64,000 nt of DNA from CAYVKM01 sp964452045 (GCA_964452045.1 CAYVKM010000008.1:1-64000); one strand, 5' to 3'. Shown: positions 1 through 7,755, numbered from the stretch's first letter. Translations and numbers: made by a program. Notes: a model not told the origin generated them from the sequence alone.

Positions 1-2
1 TA

Positions 3-98
3 TCGGAGGACAAGGTGATGCTGGATGCCAATCATCCGCTGGCCGGTAAAGACCTGGTCTTTGACATTGAACTGGTGGAAATTGTCGGACAGAATTAA
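3..98 (+). CDS. C-terminus of SlyD-like FKBP peptidyl-prolyl isomerase (partial)
   Basis: The window opens inside a gene. The frame starting at base 3 reads 31 codons to a TAA at 96-98 and includes DANHPLAGKDLVFDIELVEI. This matches the end of SlyD-type FKBP proline isomerases, where 'DxNHPLAGkxLxFxvxvxxv' forms the last beta strands after the insert-in-flap domain. The family assists folding of proline-limited and metal-binding proteins. The histidine-rich metal tail of E. coli SlyD is absent, because the protein stops right after the fold. Only the end is visible, so full domain content and any signal peptide cannot be judged. Confidence 0.8.
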   Translation, partial: SEDKVMLDANHPLAGKDLVFDIELVEIVGQN

Positions 99-113
99 TC
101 TTGAAAAGATTAA
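95..113 (+). terminator. weak A+T-rich hairpin at the end of the FKBP gene
   Basis: TTAATCTT and AAGATTAA form an 8-bp stem with a GAA loop, and the left arm includes the FKBP stop codon. No clear U-tract follows, so it is a weak terminator candidate at best. Confidence 0.3.
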
Positions 114-281
114 CCCAAACTTTATCTGGGATCTCTTATTTGGATGCTGATCCCGCCACAAGGTGGCCACTTTTCGTGGCAAGTGCAGGACAGCATGGCA
201 GATATTTAAAATTTAAGGCTTGCTCAAAAATAATGTTATGTCCTGGCAATTTTTCAGAAGTTTCTTCTTACTAAATAGAAT

Positions 282-297
282 GGTGCTGCAGAGCACC
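282..297 (-). terminator. short hairpin behind the NifX-like gene
   Basis: GGTGCT and AGCACC form a 6-bp stem with a 4-nt loop, just downstream of the leftward NifX-like stop codon. On the minus strand an A+T-rich stretch follows but not a continuous U-tract, so the call is tentative. Confidence 0.3.
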
Positions 298-304
298 CAC
301 CGGT

Positions 305-676
305 TTAATGACACCCATGTTGGTGATGGCCACAGGAATCATCCAGGGTCATCTCGGTCAGGGCATTTTCCTTGTAAGCCCGAATAGTTTCATCTACCGT
401 AGCCGTGTTAGAAATCAACACCTTGATCCCGGCTGCATTCAATCCCTGGATCGCCCTGGCGCCCATCCCCCGGCACACCACAAAATTAACCTTTTTATCC
501 TCTATGGTCTCAATCGGATGACAGTTGCCGTGCTGGTGGTGCTGGTTGGAATTGTCCAGGACTTCCAGTTCATCCTTTTTGTCGTCATAAATAATAAAAT
601 AGGGCGCACTGCCAAAGTGGCCATAAACCATTGATTCCTTTCCCCTGGGAAATTCCGTGGGAATACATATCTTCAT
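305..676 (-). CDS. NifX/NifB-type dinitrogenase iron-molybdenum cofactor domain protein
   Basis: The protein has 123 residues starting MKICIPTE. It contains the small RNase H-like domain of the NifX/NafY family (Pfam PF02579), with the usual 'YGHFGSAPYFIIYD' and 'CRGMGARAIQGLNAAGIKV' segments. Family members bind Fe-S or Fe-Mo clusters, or act near Mrp/ParA-type Fe-S carriers. Outside nitrogen fixers their exact role is unknown. A histidine/cysteine-rich stretch in the middle (HHQHGNCH) and at the end (CGHHQHGCH) suggests metal binding. The ATG at 676 is chosen because GGAGGT lies just upstream and because ATGA overlaps the stop codon of the preceding DUF134 gene, which implies translational coupling. 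No nif genes are visible, so nitrogen fixation should not be inferred. Confidence 0.85.
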   Translation of the reverse strand: MKICIPTEFPRGKESMVYGHFGSAPYFIIYDDKKDELEVLDNSNQHHQHGNCHPIETIEDKKVNFVVCRGMGARAIQGLNAAGIKVLISNTATVDETIRAYKENALTEMTLDDSCGHHQHGCH

Positions 677-1140
677 GACGACCTCCTTCGGCATTTGCCC
701 CGGCCACCGGCCATATGGGCATAGCCTCTTTCCTTAGGTGACCTGTGGATATTTCTGCTTTCGCATTCCGGACATTTATCCGGACGCCCGGTACCAAACG
801 GTACCTGCCACTCATGTTTGCACTTAAGGCAAACAAAGGTTCTCATACTATCCATGGTGTAAATTCCTCCTTCTATTTTTATCGCTCTGGTATTCACAAT
901 ACAATCCGCCATCTTTTTTCGGGCACTGGCGATAATATTGCCAAATGTTTGCCGGGAGACGCTCATTTCCTGAGCCGCACTCTCATGATATAATCCTTCC
1001 AGATCAGCTAATCGCAGGGCCTCGAACTCGTCCATAGTTAAACTGATCTCTTCCAGAGCGCTCATTGGTACCCCGGCCGGTTTAAAGTAGTTTGATTCCG
1101 GTGCGCAACAGATTCTTCTTGATTTAAACGGTCTTGCCAT
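673..1140 (-). CDS. DUF134 family DNA-binding protein with zinc-ribbon tail
   Basis: The protein has 155 residues. The first part is the DUF134 (PF02001) winged/sigma-4-like helix-turn-helix, including LTMDEFEALRLADLEGLYHE and a recognition helix around SVSRQTFGNIIASARKKMAD. The second part (about residues 100-130) is a zinc ribbon, CLKCKHEW...CPECESRN. DUF134 genes commonly sit beside NifX-like Fe-S genes, as here, and are thought to regulate them. The stop overlaps the next start (ATGA). A perfect 20-bp palindrome lies 18 bp upstream of the ATG and is the obvious autoregulatory operator candidate. The metal or cluster it might sense is not known. Confidence 0.85.
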   Translation of the reverse strand: MARPFKSRRICCAPESNYFKPAGVPMSALEEISLTMDEFEALRLADLEGLYHESAAQEMSVSRQTFGNIIASARKKMADCIVNTRAIKIEGGIYTMDSMRTFVCLKCKHEWQVPFGTGRPDKCPECESRNIHRSPKERGYAHMAGGRGKCRRRSS

Positions 1141-1157
1141 ATCTTATCTTTCTTCCG

Positions 1158-1177
1158 TTATTAGCATATGCTAATAA
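1158..1177. promoter_or_regulatory. 20-bp perfect palindrome, likely operator
   Basis: TTATTAGCATATGCTAATAA is identical to its own reverse complement and lies 18 bp before the DUF134 start. A half-site-like copy (TTTGCTAATATGA) lies near 1248-1260, on the other side of the same A+T-rich intergenic region. The position fits an operator that could control both the leftward DUF134/NifX pair and the rightward membrane gene. The binding protein is inferred. Confidence 0.55.
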
Positions 1178-1277
1178 TATTAAAAATATTTTATATATCA
1201 AACAGAAAAATTATATTCTGGAAATGACCATTTTTTTGATTTTCTGTTTGCTAATATGATCTGCAGATTGGATCAAA

Positions 1278-1742
1278 ATGGAGGTGGGTGTAACCCTTCA
1301 AAACAAAATGCGTACTGATGAAATGTGTGATATTCACCAAATGAATATGAGAAGAATTGGTGATGCTATGGAAAAGTTATTCAAATGTGGATCAGTTAAA
1401 AGGTTTCAACATATTGTCCTGCCTATTATCATTATTTTGGTTATAGCGCTATCGGCTTATTTTTTCTTAGGAGAAGTTACTTTCCTGGGGATACTGTCAG
1501 CCGCATTGTTTATCATGACCCTGATATATCTTTCTCTGCTCTGGAGAACCAAAAATACTGTCCTTCTGATTCCCCTTCTCTTTTATTTTTTTGATGGAAT
1601 AACTCTTATTTCGATTCTCCTTTTTGATCAGAGTCCATGGACCATCCTTTTAGCTGTTCTGGCCGGAATATTTTTCATTTTACTCATTGTTTCTCTGTTT
1701 ACCCGAAAATTGAACTGGAAGCCCAAACAGCTTCCGGAATAA
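1278..1742 (+). CDS. small multi-pass membrane protein, function unknown
   Basis: 154 residues: a soluble, slightly charged N-terminal stretch of about 40 residues, then four hydrophobic segments (around residues 45-65, 68-88, 95-113 and 121-141), ending in a lysine-rich tail. I recognise no family. The start is uncertain: the ATG at 1278 has no obvious ribosome site, and internal ATGs at 1308 and 1317 are alternatives. It diverges from the DUF134/NifX pair across the palindrome-bearing intergenic region, so the two units may be co-regulated. Confidence 0.55.
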   Translation: MEVGVTLQNKMRTDEMCDIHQMNMRRIGDAMEKLFKCGSVKRFQHIVLPIIIILVIALSAYFFLGEVTFLGILSAALFIMTLIYLSLLWRTKNTVLLIPLLFYFFDGITLISILLFDQSPWTILLAVLAGIFFILLIVSLFTRKLNWKPKQLPE

Positions 1743-1898
1743 ACCTCAGAATGAGCTGGGGAATTGATTTCCCAATATTTTTGGGAAATGCCTCCTTCTC
1801 CAATCCCATGTTTTACCACACCTGTGGCCCTATCTCTTTATAATTGAGACAGAAATGAACCCATCAAAACTTATGGTGTAGTTAGGAAAGGAAACAAA

Positions 1899-2006
1899 AT
1901 GTCCTTAAAAGTTGTATTAGGAATATTATTATTGTTATCGAGAACATCGCCAGAGGTTATATCTGCTTTCAAAAGAGTTTTGCGTAAAGAGCTTTATCTA
2001 AATTAA
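1899..2006 (+). CDS. possible 35-residue peptide
   Basis: ATG at 1899 follows AGGAAAGG at a usable distance. It encodes MSLKVVLGILLLLSRTSPEV and a basic tail ending RKELYLN. There is one short hydrophobic segment near the N-terminus. No family is recognised. The ribosome site and hydrophobic-then-basic pattern are the only support. It lies in the 460-base gap between flanking genes, where I see nothing else. Confidence 0.25.
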   Translation: MSLKVVLGILLLLSRTSPEVISAFKRVLRKELYLN

Positions 2007-2209
2007 TTGAAAATTTTAAAAAAAATGTAAACCAAAACAGAGATAAAACTGTCTAATATAATGACTGAGCAGATTCTTATTTTTTTCCTTTTCCCGCGGA
2101 AAACAGTTTACCAATTTCATATGGTATGAGATAAGTAGATTTTAAGTCACTGCTTCAGCAGTATAAATTGGCTTGATAGAACCATTAAAAAACCACGGAT
2201 CTATTGAGT

Positions 2210-2404
2210 ATGAAAATTGATTCTTTACAGCCGATCACCAGGGAACAGGCCGAGCATTTCTTCGAACATTTCGAGGTTCTTAACACTCAGGTTGAGCAAA
2301 GTGAGAAAGAACTCAGGGTCATTTTTAACCTTTCGGATAAAAGATCGGTTATGGTGATTTATAATAATCGGGATCATAAGGAATCATTTTTTACTGCATT
2401 TTAA
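2210..2404 (+). CDS. hypothetical protein of 64 residues
   Basis: A soluble, acidic small protein with a pattern of alternating strands and helices (ITREQAEHFFEHFEVLNTQV, then ELRVIFNLSDKRSVMVIYNN). The ATG at 2210 is preferred over a TTG two codons earlier. No good ribosome site is visible and no family is recognised. It stands alone between A+T-rich intergenic stretches. Confidence 0.4.
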   Translation: MKIDSLQPITREQAEHFFEHFEVLNTQVEQSEKELRVIFNLSDKRSVMVIYNNRDHKESFFTAF

Positions 2405-2560
2405 AAATTTAACTTCCACCAACAGCTTACTTTGGCCTCATCATCATTCTTCTTTAAATATTTTTTGAATGAAATTCATTTTGGGGGATTTACTTCAATG
2501 CAATAACCGGGAAGACGGGAAAGAGAAGAAAAACCCTGAAGAATCTTTTATATCAAAAGA

Positions 2561-2797
2561 TTATCTATTCTCAATTATTTCAAGATTAGCATTTCGACCC
2601 ATCTTTCTCGTAGCGGCATTCAACAGCGTACGAAGCGCCCGGGCATGTTGTCCTCCTTTGCCGATTACTTTTCCTAAATCTCCCTCGCCCACCCGCAGCT
2701 CGTAAATGGTGACATTTTCTTTTTCAACTTCTGTTACAGTTACATCATCCGGTTTGTCAACCAGATGTTTCACCAGATACTCGACAAATTCTTTCAT
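2561..2797 (-). CDS. khpA: KhpA-type KH-domain RNA-binding protein
   Basis: 78 residues forming one KH domain with the signature GKVIGKGGQHARALRTLL, whose GKGG loop contacts RNA. This matches the length and sequence of KhpA (YlqC), which pairs with KhpB/Jag in many bacteria and binds small and messenger RNAs, affecting cell size and division. In most genomes khpA sits between rpsP and rimM. Here it stands alone with no ribosomal genes nearby. The ATG is preceded by a purine-rich stretch (AGGGAGATAC). Family assignment is secure, but the role in this organism is inferred. Confidence 0.9.
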   Translation of the reverse strand: MKEFVEYLVKHLVDKPDDVTVTEVEKENVTIYELRVGEGDLGKVIGKGGQHARALRTLLNAATRKMGRNANLEIIENR

Positions 2798-3114
2798 CCT
2801 GTGTATCTCCCTTTTCTCTGTGGCTCCTCCCGACAGAAATGACTAAAATTTAGAAGATAAAAACCAAAATCCTCTCCCGGATTTCGACTGATTTATTTAA
2901 GATTTCAAACACAATATAATTAAGGAACCTCGCCGAATGAAACACTTTAATCTGCAAAATCATATATTGGCTATTTTTTAGTAAAACATAGACAGGATGG
3001 ATTTAATCCACCAGATGTTGAAGTTAAATCTAATTTTCGGATATTTGTGACATAGAAAGGCTCGTCTTCTCAATATATAAACTAATTTAGCGTTCAGAGG
3101 AAACCTGTAATAAC
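2798..3114. other. intergenic stretch with no recognised feature
   Basis: About 300 bases of A+T-rich sequence between khpA and the small ORF at 3131. I see no convincing coding frame, hairpin or repeat. Confidence 0.5.
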
Positions 3115-3130
3115 AAGGAGGTCAGTTAGC

Positions 3131-3253
3131 ATGATTTTTTATGAGGTGGTTTTACCGGTCCTACTAATTTTACTGCCGCTCATTCTAATGCTATTTATCG
3201 TCGTTCTGTGGGAAATGGTGAGACTTAAAAAATTCATCCGGAAATACTATTAA
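3131..3253 (+). CDS. 40-residue single-pass membrane peptide (RLKxxIRKYY family)
   Basis: ATG at 3131 follows a strong AAGGAGGT site and encodes a peptide with one transmembrane helix (about residues 6-27) and a basic C-terminus ending RLKKFIRKYY. A hairpin follows the stop codon. A second gene with the same plan and the ending RLKEIIRKYY lies at 25368-25496 on the other strand. Aligned, the two share EV-LP at the start, a conserved Glu after the helix, and R-L-K-x-x-I-R-K-Y-Y at the end. The shared pattern argues that both are real. Function unknown; one guess is a small membrane regulator with a cytoplasmic basic tail. Confidence 0.65.
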   Translation: MIFYEVVLPVLLILLPLILMLFIVVLWEMVRLKKFIRKYY

Positions 3254-3263
3254 TGTAATAAAG

Positions 3264-3299
3264 GGATGCCCGTCCGTTTTTAGATCGAACGAGGCATCC
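3264..3299 (+). terminator. hairpin behind the small membrane-peptide gene
   Basis: GGATGCC (3264-3270) pairs with GGCATCC (3293-3299), with extra partial pairing inside. It begins 10 bases after the stop at 3253. There is no real U-tract, so terminator activity is plausible rather than certain. Confidence 0.45.
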
Positions 3300-3364
3300 A
3301 TTTAAACTGTAGGTGCCGACAAGTCTTATCAACAAAACCTACTGTCTTACTTGCTTACTCCAGG

Positions 3365-4687
3365 TTACTTCTTCTTTACCATCTCCACCAATGCATCAAT
3401 CGCTCTTTCATCCCCGGATTGACCCAACCAAAATATCGCATTTTTTCTTACTTCGGGATTGGGATGTCCCTGGGCAATTTTGATCAGGGCAGGAACCGCT
3501 TCATCCGCAGGTAATTGTGAGAGGGCAAATACCGCAGCTTTCTGTACCTCGCCCTCGTCATCATCATAGACTATATCCTCCAGCATTTCGCTTACATTGG
3601 CCGAGGCCTTTTGTCCCAGCCAGAAGATGGCCTTGGTTCGCACGCCTCTGTCCCGGGCATTTCTGGCAAGATCGACCAACATATCCGTTGCCTCCGGTCG
3701 CTGCATCTGTCCCAGGGCAAATACCGCCTGCTCCTTTACTTCGGGAGAAGCATCACCCTGAATAATATCTTTCAACGTTTCCATGGCTTCCTGACTGTTT
3801 TGCTGTCCCAGCCAAAAGACTGCCTTTTCCCGGACATTTGATTCTTTTGCCTGTTTGGCTAAATTCACAAGTGTGCTGGTTGCCGATTCAATTTTCATCT
3901 GGCTAATCGCGAAAACAGCCTGCTCCCGGATGTCTTCGGATTGGTCTTTTTCTACGGTATTGCCCAGTATTTTTAGTGCATCTTCATTGTCTGCCTGACC
4001 CAACCAGAAAACGGCTTTCTCCCGGATATCATCCTTCTCATCACTTTCAATAATCCCGGATAAAAAATCCTGTGCTACAGGCGTATCCCGGTGCAATCCG
4101 ATTGCGGTAACCAGGTCTTCTTTAATCTCCGGCGATTTCACTTTTTTATAACCGTCTTTCAGAAAAGCCACGCTCTCTTTCTGTGTAACTTCCCCCAGCC
4201 ACAAGAGCGGTTTCATCTTCAGATTCACCGGTAGATTCATGCTGTTTATTTTTAGATCCTTGATAGTATTGAAACCGATTTTGCTTCCATCGAAATAGAA
4301 TAAAATAGCAACATCCTTGGCGATGACTTCAATCTGTTTATCGAGATTGTCCAAGGAGCGCAAAGCATCTCTGGCAGCATCGGAGACCGATTCTTCCATT
4401 TGCAAATCTACTTTTCCTTCCAGAATCATCTCCAGGGTTGGCCGGCTGGAACGGGAATCTTCAAAGCTTCTGATAAAAGAGTTCTTACCCATTAATTGTT
4501 GAAAGCTATAGCCAACCCAAACGCCTCCTTTCATACTTGCAGCCTGATTCCGGGCCCACTCCCATCTGGCGTTTAGATTTTCCTGTGGGTTCTGGTGTTT
4601 GATAACCGAGTTTTCTGCGTTGATGACTGAGACTACAATGATTGTGAAACATAGGGTCGTAATTATTCTAAAAACTTTCATGTTCAT
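3365..4687 (-). CDS. exported HEAT-repeat protein (last gene of sigma operon)
   Basis: 440 residues with an N-terminal signal peptide (hydrophobic stretch at residues 8-24) and no lipobox. After about 170 residues without recognised domains come roughly eight 31-residue HEAT repeats to the C-terminus. The repeats alternate strictly between a 'REKAVFWLGQ' type and a 'REQAVFALSQM' type, giving a 62-residue super-repeat. HEAT solenoids are protein-binding scaffolds, here probably in the periplasm. The gene starts 17 bp after the paralogous HEAT gene and completes the ECF sigma operon. It is a common companion of ECF/anti-sigma pairs in environmental phyla. The binding partner is unknown. Confidence 0.8.
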   Translation of the reverse strand: MNMKVFRIITTLCFTIIVVSVINAENSVIKHQNPQENLNARWEWARNQAASMKGGVWVGYSFQQLMGKNSFIRSFEDSRSSRPTLEMILEGKVDLQMEESVSDAARDALRSLDNLDKQIEVIAKDVAILFYFDGSKIGFNTIKDLKINSMNLPVNLKMKPLLWLGEVTQKESVAFLKDGYKKVKSPEIKEDLVTAIGLHRDTPVAQDFLSGIIESDEKDDIREKAVFWLGQADNEDALKILGNTVEKDQSEDIREQAVFAISQMKIESATSTLVNLAKQAKESNVREKAVFWLGQQNSQEAMETLKDIIQGDASPEVKEQAVFALGQMQRPEATDMLVDLARNARDRGVRTKAIFWLGQKASANVSEMLEDIVYDDDEGEVQKAAVFALSQLPADEAVPALIKIAQGHPNPEVRKNAIFWLGQSGDERAIDALVEMVKKK

Positions 4688-4704
4688 TTCCTTTCCGGTT
4701 TAAA

Positions 4705-6255
4705 TCAGTTTTTGTCCGATTGTTTTAAAATATCGAGCAAGGCATCCCGCGCCCGTGGATCTTTACTTTCGCCCAGCCAGAAGATTGCTTTCTTGCGAAT
4801 ATTAGGGTCTTTGTGATTCTTGGCAATTTTGATTAATGCCGGCACACCGGCATTATCCTCCATTTCCGCCAGGGCAAAAACCGCTTTCTCCCGCACAGCA
4901 GGATCAGCATCCTTTTCTGCGACTTCCGCCAAAAGATCGATTGTTTCCGGTGAAGCCTTCTCTTCTCCCAGCCAAAACACAGCCTTCTCCCGAAGCGAGG
5001 GATCACCATTCTTACGGGCGATATTTATCAGGGCCGGTGTCCCCAGATCATGATCCGCCTGGGAAAGGGCAAAAATGGCTTTTTCCCGTACTCCCTGGTC
5101 AGGATCAGTGTTTACGACATTTTCCAAAAATTGTATTACGTTTTTACTATTTGCCTCGTCTCCCAACCAAATTACCGTTTTTTCTCCCACTTTGGCAAAA
5201 GAAACTTCCTGACCCAGCCAAAACACTGCTTTCTCCCGGAGTTTGGGATCGGAATTTTCTTTAGCAATATTCATCAGGGCAGGTAGTCCCAAATTTTTTT
5301 CGGCCTGAGACAGGGCAAAGATGGCTTTATCCCGGACATCGGGATCCGGATCCTTATTGACAATATTTTCCAGAGTCTTAATAATTTCTGGAGAATCCCC
5401 ATGCTGAGAGAGCCAGAAAACTGCTTTTTCCCGCATACCGACTTCTGTGTCTTTTTCGGCAATTTCGATGAGCGCCGGTACGCCCAGATCTTCCCGGGAC
5501 TCCGATATGGCAAAAATGGCTTTCTCCCGCACTGAAGGAGATGGATCGCTCTTGACGATATCTTTCAGAACCTTTACCACTTCCGGTGTCTCGGCCTGCT
5601 GTCCTAACCAGAAAACCGCTTTTTCTCTGATCTGAGGATCCTTTTCGTCTTTGGCAATTTCAATGAGCTTGGCTTCGGCTTTTGGAGAATCAAAATTCCC
5701 TAGGACAAAAATAATTTTCTCCCGGATATTGGGATTCTGTGTTTGGTTGTACAGATCGAGCACGGCCGAGAGCGCTTTTTCGTCTCCCATGTTTTGCAGA
5801 GCATAGAGCGCGGATAGAGCTACCTCTTCATCATCACTATTCTGCAGGGCCTGGATTTTATACTCGTATTCCACTTTTCCGGATTTGACCAATTGCTTGC
5901 CAACCCGAATCATATTGGATTTGGCATCATTTACCCATTTGCTTTTGGGGTATTCCTTAATGAATTGGGAATAACATTCATAAGCGTTCTCCGGAAGCTT
6001 ATCCATCTTTTCCTGCACATAACATCTCCAGAATCTGGCATCGTCCAGCCAGCGGCTGGACTGATATTGCTTCATGAAATTATCCAATGCCTTAAGTGCA
6101 TTATTCCAGTCTTCATCCAATACGAGGTTATAAGCCTTCTGATAGGTTTCAGTGTCGGAGCCCTTGCTCTGGGTCTGCGGATCAACTGCTCCCTTCGTTA
6201 TCTGAAGCCCGAGAACCAGGCAAAGGATGATTGTAATATAGAATGATTTTTTCAT
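4705..6255 (-). CDS. exported TPR + HEAT-repeat protein
   Basis: 516 residues. Signal peptide (residues 1-23), then a TPR-like region at about 37-125 (YQKAYNLVLDEDWNNALKAL and YECYSQFIKEYPKSKWVNDA) resembling YbgF/BamD-type repeats, then about eleven HEAT repeats. As in the downstream paralogue, WLGQ-type and FALSQ-type repeats alternate. The alternation is broken once, where 16 residues including VGEKTVIWLGD are inserted straight after a WLGQ motif (DNA about 5162-5216), which looks like a partial duplication. It lies 14 bp downstream of the anti-sigma gene. Likely a periplasmic scaffold made under control of the operon's own sigma factor. Confidence 0.8.
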   Translation of the reverse strand: MKKSFYITIILCLVLGLQITKGAVDPQTQSKGSDTETYQKAYNLVLDEDWNNALKALDNFMKQYQSSRWLDDARFWRCYVQEKMDKLPENAYECYSQFIKEYPKSKWVNDAKSNMIRVGKQLVKSGKVEYEYKIQALQNSDDEEVALSALYALQNMGDEKALSAVLDLYNQTQNPNIREKIIFVLGNFDSPKAEAKLIEIAKDEKDPQIREKAVFWLGQQAETPEVVKVLKDIVKSDPSPSVREKAIFAISESREDLGVPALIEIAEKDTEVGMREKAVFWLSQHGDSPEIIKTLENIVNKDPDPDVRDKAIFALSQAEKNLGLPALMNIAKENSDPKLREKAVFWLGQEVSFAKVGEKTVIWLGDEANSKNVIQFLENVVNTDPDQGVREKAIFALSQADHDLGTPALINIARKNGDPSLREKAVFWLGEEKASPETIDLLAEVAEKDADPAVREKAVFALAEMEDNAGVPALIKIAKNHKDPNIRKKAIFWLGESKDPRARDALLDILKQSDKN

Positions 6256-6269
6256 GGTAAATCTCCCTG

Positions 6270-7112
6270 TTAAATCTTGGTTTTCTTTTCTGATTTTTTG
6301 GAATCGATCGGGCTACTCGCCCCCCGATTATCTCTTTCCATCTCTTCCAGGTTTATTTTCAGCAGGATCCCCCGCCGGTCCACACCTGAGCGGATCATTT
6401 CCACTGCCGGTAAATCGTTTTTTGTTTCCAGGTTGGCGATCTGAAGCAAAATAACCTCAAGATCGGAAACCAGCTGATATAGCTTTCTGCGGTTGGCATC
6501 CGTCAGGTCGTCCTTCAGCACAGCCGCCTCCTGAATCAGGCCACGGGCAACTTGTTTCTCCCGGGAATAATCCGGGGCCGAAGCTTCTTCAGCTTCCGGA
6601 TCCAGATTTACGATACCGAGCAAAAGGATTTTTGATCGCTCCAGATATCGATAGGCACGATCGTCGACTGCGGCCTGTTTAATTAAAGATGATGATTGAT
6701 TATCAATCTGAGCAACCGGCTCGGGTGAATAGGAGCCGGGGCTGAAATACCTTCCGATAAATATCCCAATGGCAACGAGCAGAATGGCCGCAGCCAGGTA
6801 TTGAGTCCAGCGGGGAATGGCTCGAACCATTTTCAAGGGGCTGAAAAACTGGACAACATTTGGTTTTTTGCGCTTCTCTTCCCGATCCAACCGGGATTCC
6901 AGACCTTGCTGAAAATTTGTCCAGAATTCTCCCGGCAAGCTGTCCTGCTCCCCTAAATCCATGATTTCCAAAGCAGACTGCATCTTTTCAAACTCTGCCC
7001 GGCAGGACGCACATGTTTCCAGATGATTGGTAAAATAATCCTTCTGTTCCGGAGTCAATTCATCATACAATGCATCAACAAAATATTTACGGCACTTTGA
7101 ACACTCACTCAT
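6270..7112 (-). CDS. membrane-anchored zinc-finger anti-sigma factor
   Basis: 280 residues. Residues 1-40 form a putative zf-HC2 anti-sigma zinc finger (CSKCRKYF...HLETCASC). A single transmembrane helix follows at about residues 100-118. The remaining 160 residues would be periplasmic and are mostly helical, without a recognised domain. The start overlaps the sigma gene stop (ATGA), the usual coupling for sigma/anti-sigma pairs. In this family the cytoplasmic finger holds the ECF factor inactive until a signal triggers release, often by proteolysis. Confidence 0.85.
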   Translation of the reverse strand: MSECSKCRKYFVDALYDELTPEQKDYFTNHLETCASCRAEFEKMQSALEIMDLGEQDSLPGEFWTNFQQGLESRLDREEKRKKPNVVQFFSPLKMVRAIPRWTQYLAAAILLVAIGIFIGRYFSPGSYSPEPVAQIDNQSSSLIKQAAVDDRAYRYLERSKILLLGIVNLDPEAEEASAPDYSREKQVARGLIQEAAVLKDDLTDANRRKLYQLVSDLEVILLQIANLETKNDLPAVEMIRSGVDRRGILLKINLEEMERDNRGASSPIDSKKSEKKTKI

Positions 7113-7702
7113 TTTTTTTCCTCCAGTCCGAGGTCGTGACGGTAAAAGGCCAGTTTTTGCTGAAGTTTTTGGATAGCCCGATAGAGGAGGCTTTTGACCG
7201 TGCCCTCGGCGATGTCTAATCCCCGGGCAATTTCTTTAATCGCCTGGTCATGATAATGACGCATCACGAAAACGGCCCTTTCGCGGGGGGAAAGGTTTTG
7301 CAAAGCTTGTTCAATATGCTCCTGGATAAGACTCCCTTCGGCAGCTTTTTCAGGATTACCAGGTTGGATTTGCTGACCCGGGTGATTCGAATTGTTTGAT
7401 TCTTGGCTTAAATCTTCTTTGAAAACAAGCATATTGTGAGACTTCCTTTTTCGCTTATCCAGAAACGTGTTAACGGTAATTTTATATAACCAGGTATTCA
7501 ATTTTGCATCTCCTCGAAAATTTTGGATGGACCGGTAAGCTTTTATGAATACCTCCTGGGCCAGATCCTCTGCATCGTGATGGTTGCCAGTCAGGTCCCG
7601 TGCCAGGAAGTAAATTTGTTTCTGATGCGTTGTCACCAGCTCGGTAAAAGCGATCCGGTCGCCGCTGCGCAATTGTTCAATAAACTGTTGCTCTTCCGTC
7701 AT
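7109..7702 (-). CDS. ECF-family RNA polymerase sigma factor
   Basis: 197 residues with region 2 (DAEDLAQEVFIKAYRSIQNF, core binding and -10 recognition) and region 4 (LSPRERAVFVMRHYHDQAIK followed by the helix-turn-helix IAEGTVKSLLYRAIQKLQ). It is longer than typical ECF factors because of a 30-residue linker rich in Ser, Asn and Gln. The gene heads an operon with its anti-sigma and two HEAT proteins. Upstream, minus-strand TGTAAACCTTTC and CGTCTAAT form a typical ECF promoter, so it very likely activates its own operon. AAGGA precedes the ATG. Confidence 0.9.
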   Translation of the reverse strand: MTEEQQFIEQLRSGDRIAFTELVTTHQKQIYFLARDLTGNHHDAEDLAQEVFIKAYRSIQNFRGDAKLNTWLYKITVNTFLDKRKRKSHNMLVFKEDLSQESNNSNHPGQQIQPGNPEKAAEGSLIQEHIEQALQNLSPRERAVFVMRHYHDQAIKEIARGLDIAEGTVKSLLYRAIQKLQQKLAFYRHDLGLEEKK

Positions 7703-7723
7703 CAGTTTTCCTTCGTCTATGAA

Positions 7724-7755
7724 ATTAGACGGACATTAATTTAGAAAGGTTTACA
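7724..7755 (-). promoter_or_regulatory. ECF-type autoregulatory promoter
   Basis: Reading leftwards, TGTAAACCTTTC (7755-7744) resembles an AAC-containing ECF -35 element, and CGTCTAAT (7731-7724) resembles a CGTC-type -10. There are 16 bases between AACC and CGTC. It sits just upstream of the sigma gene, as expected for autoregulation. Which sigma factor uses it is inferred from position. Confidence 0.55.

Noticed and set aside
305..1140. A nitrogen-fixation locus
   Set aside because: The NifX-like and DUF134 genes occur widely outside nitrogen fixers, and no nifHDK or nifB gene is present.
3365..6255. Regularly spaced repeats resembling a CRISPR array
   Set aside because: The periodicity is coding: 31-residue HEAT units in two long open genes. 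The repeats are diverged and there are no spacers or cas genes.
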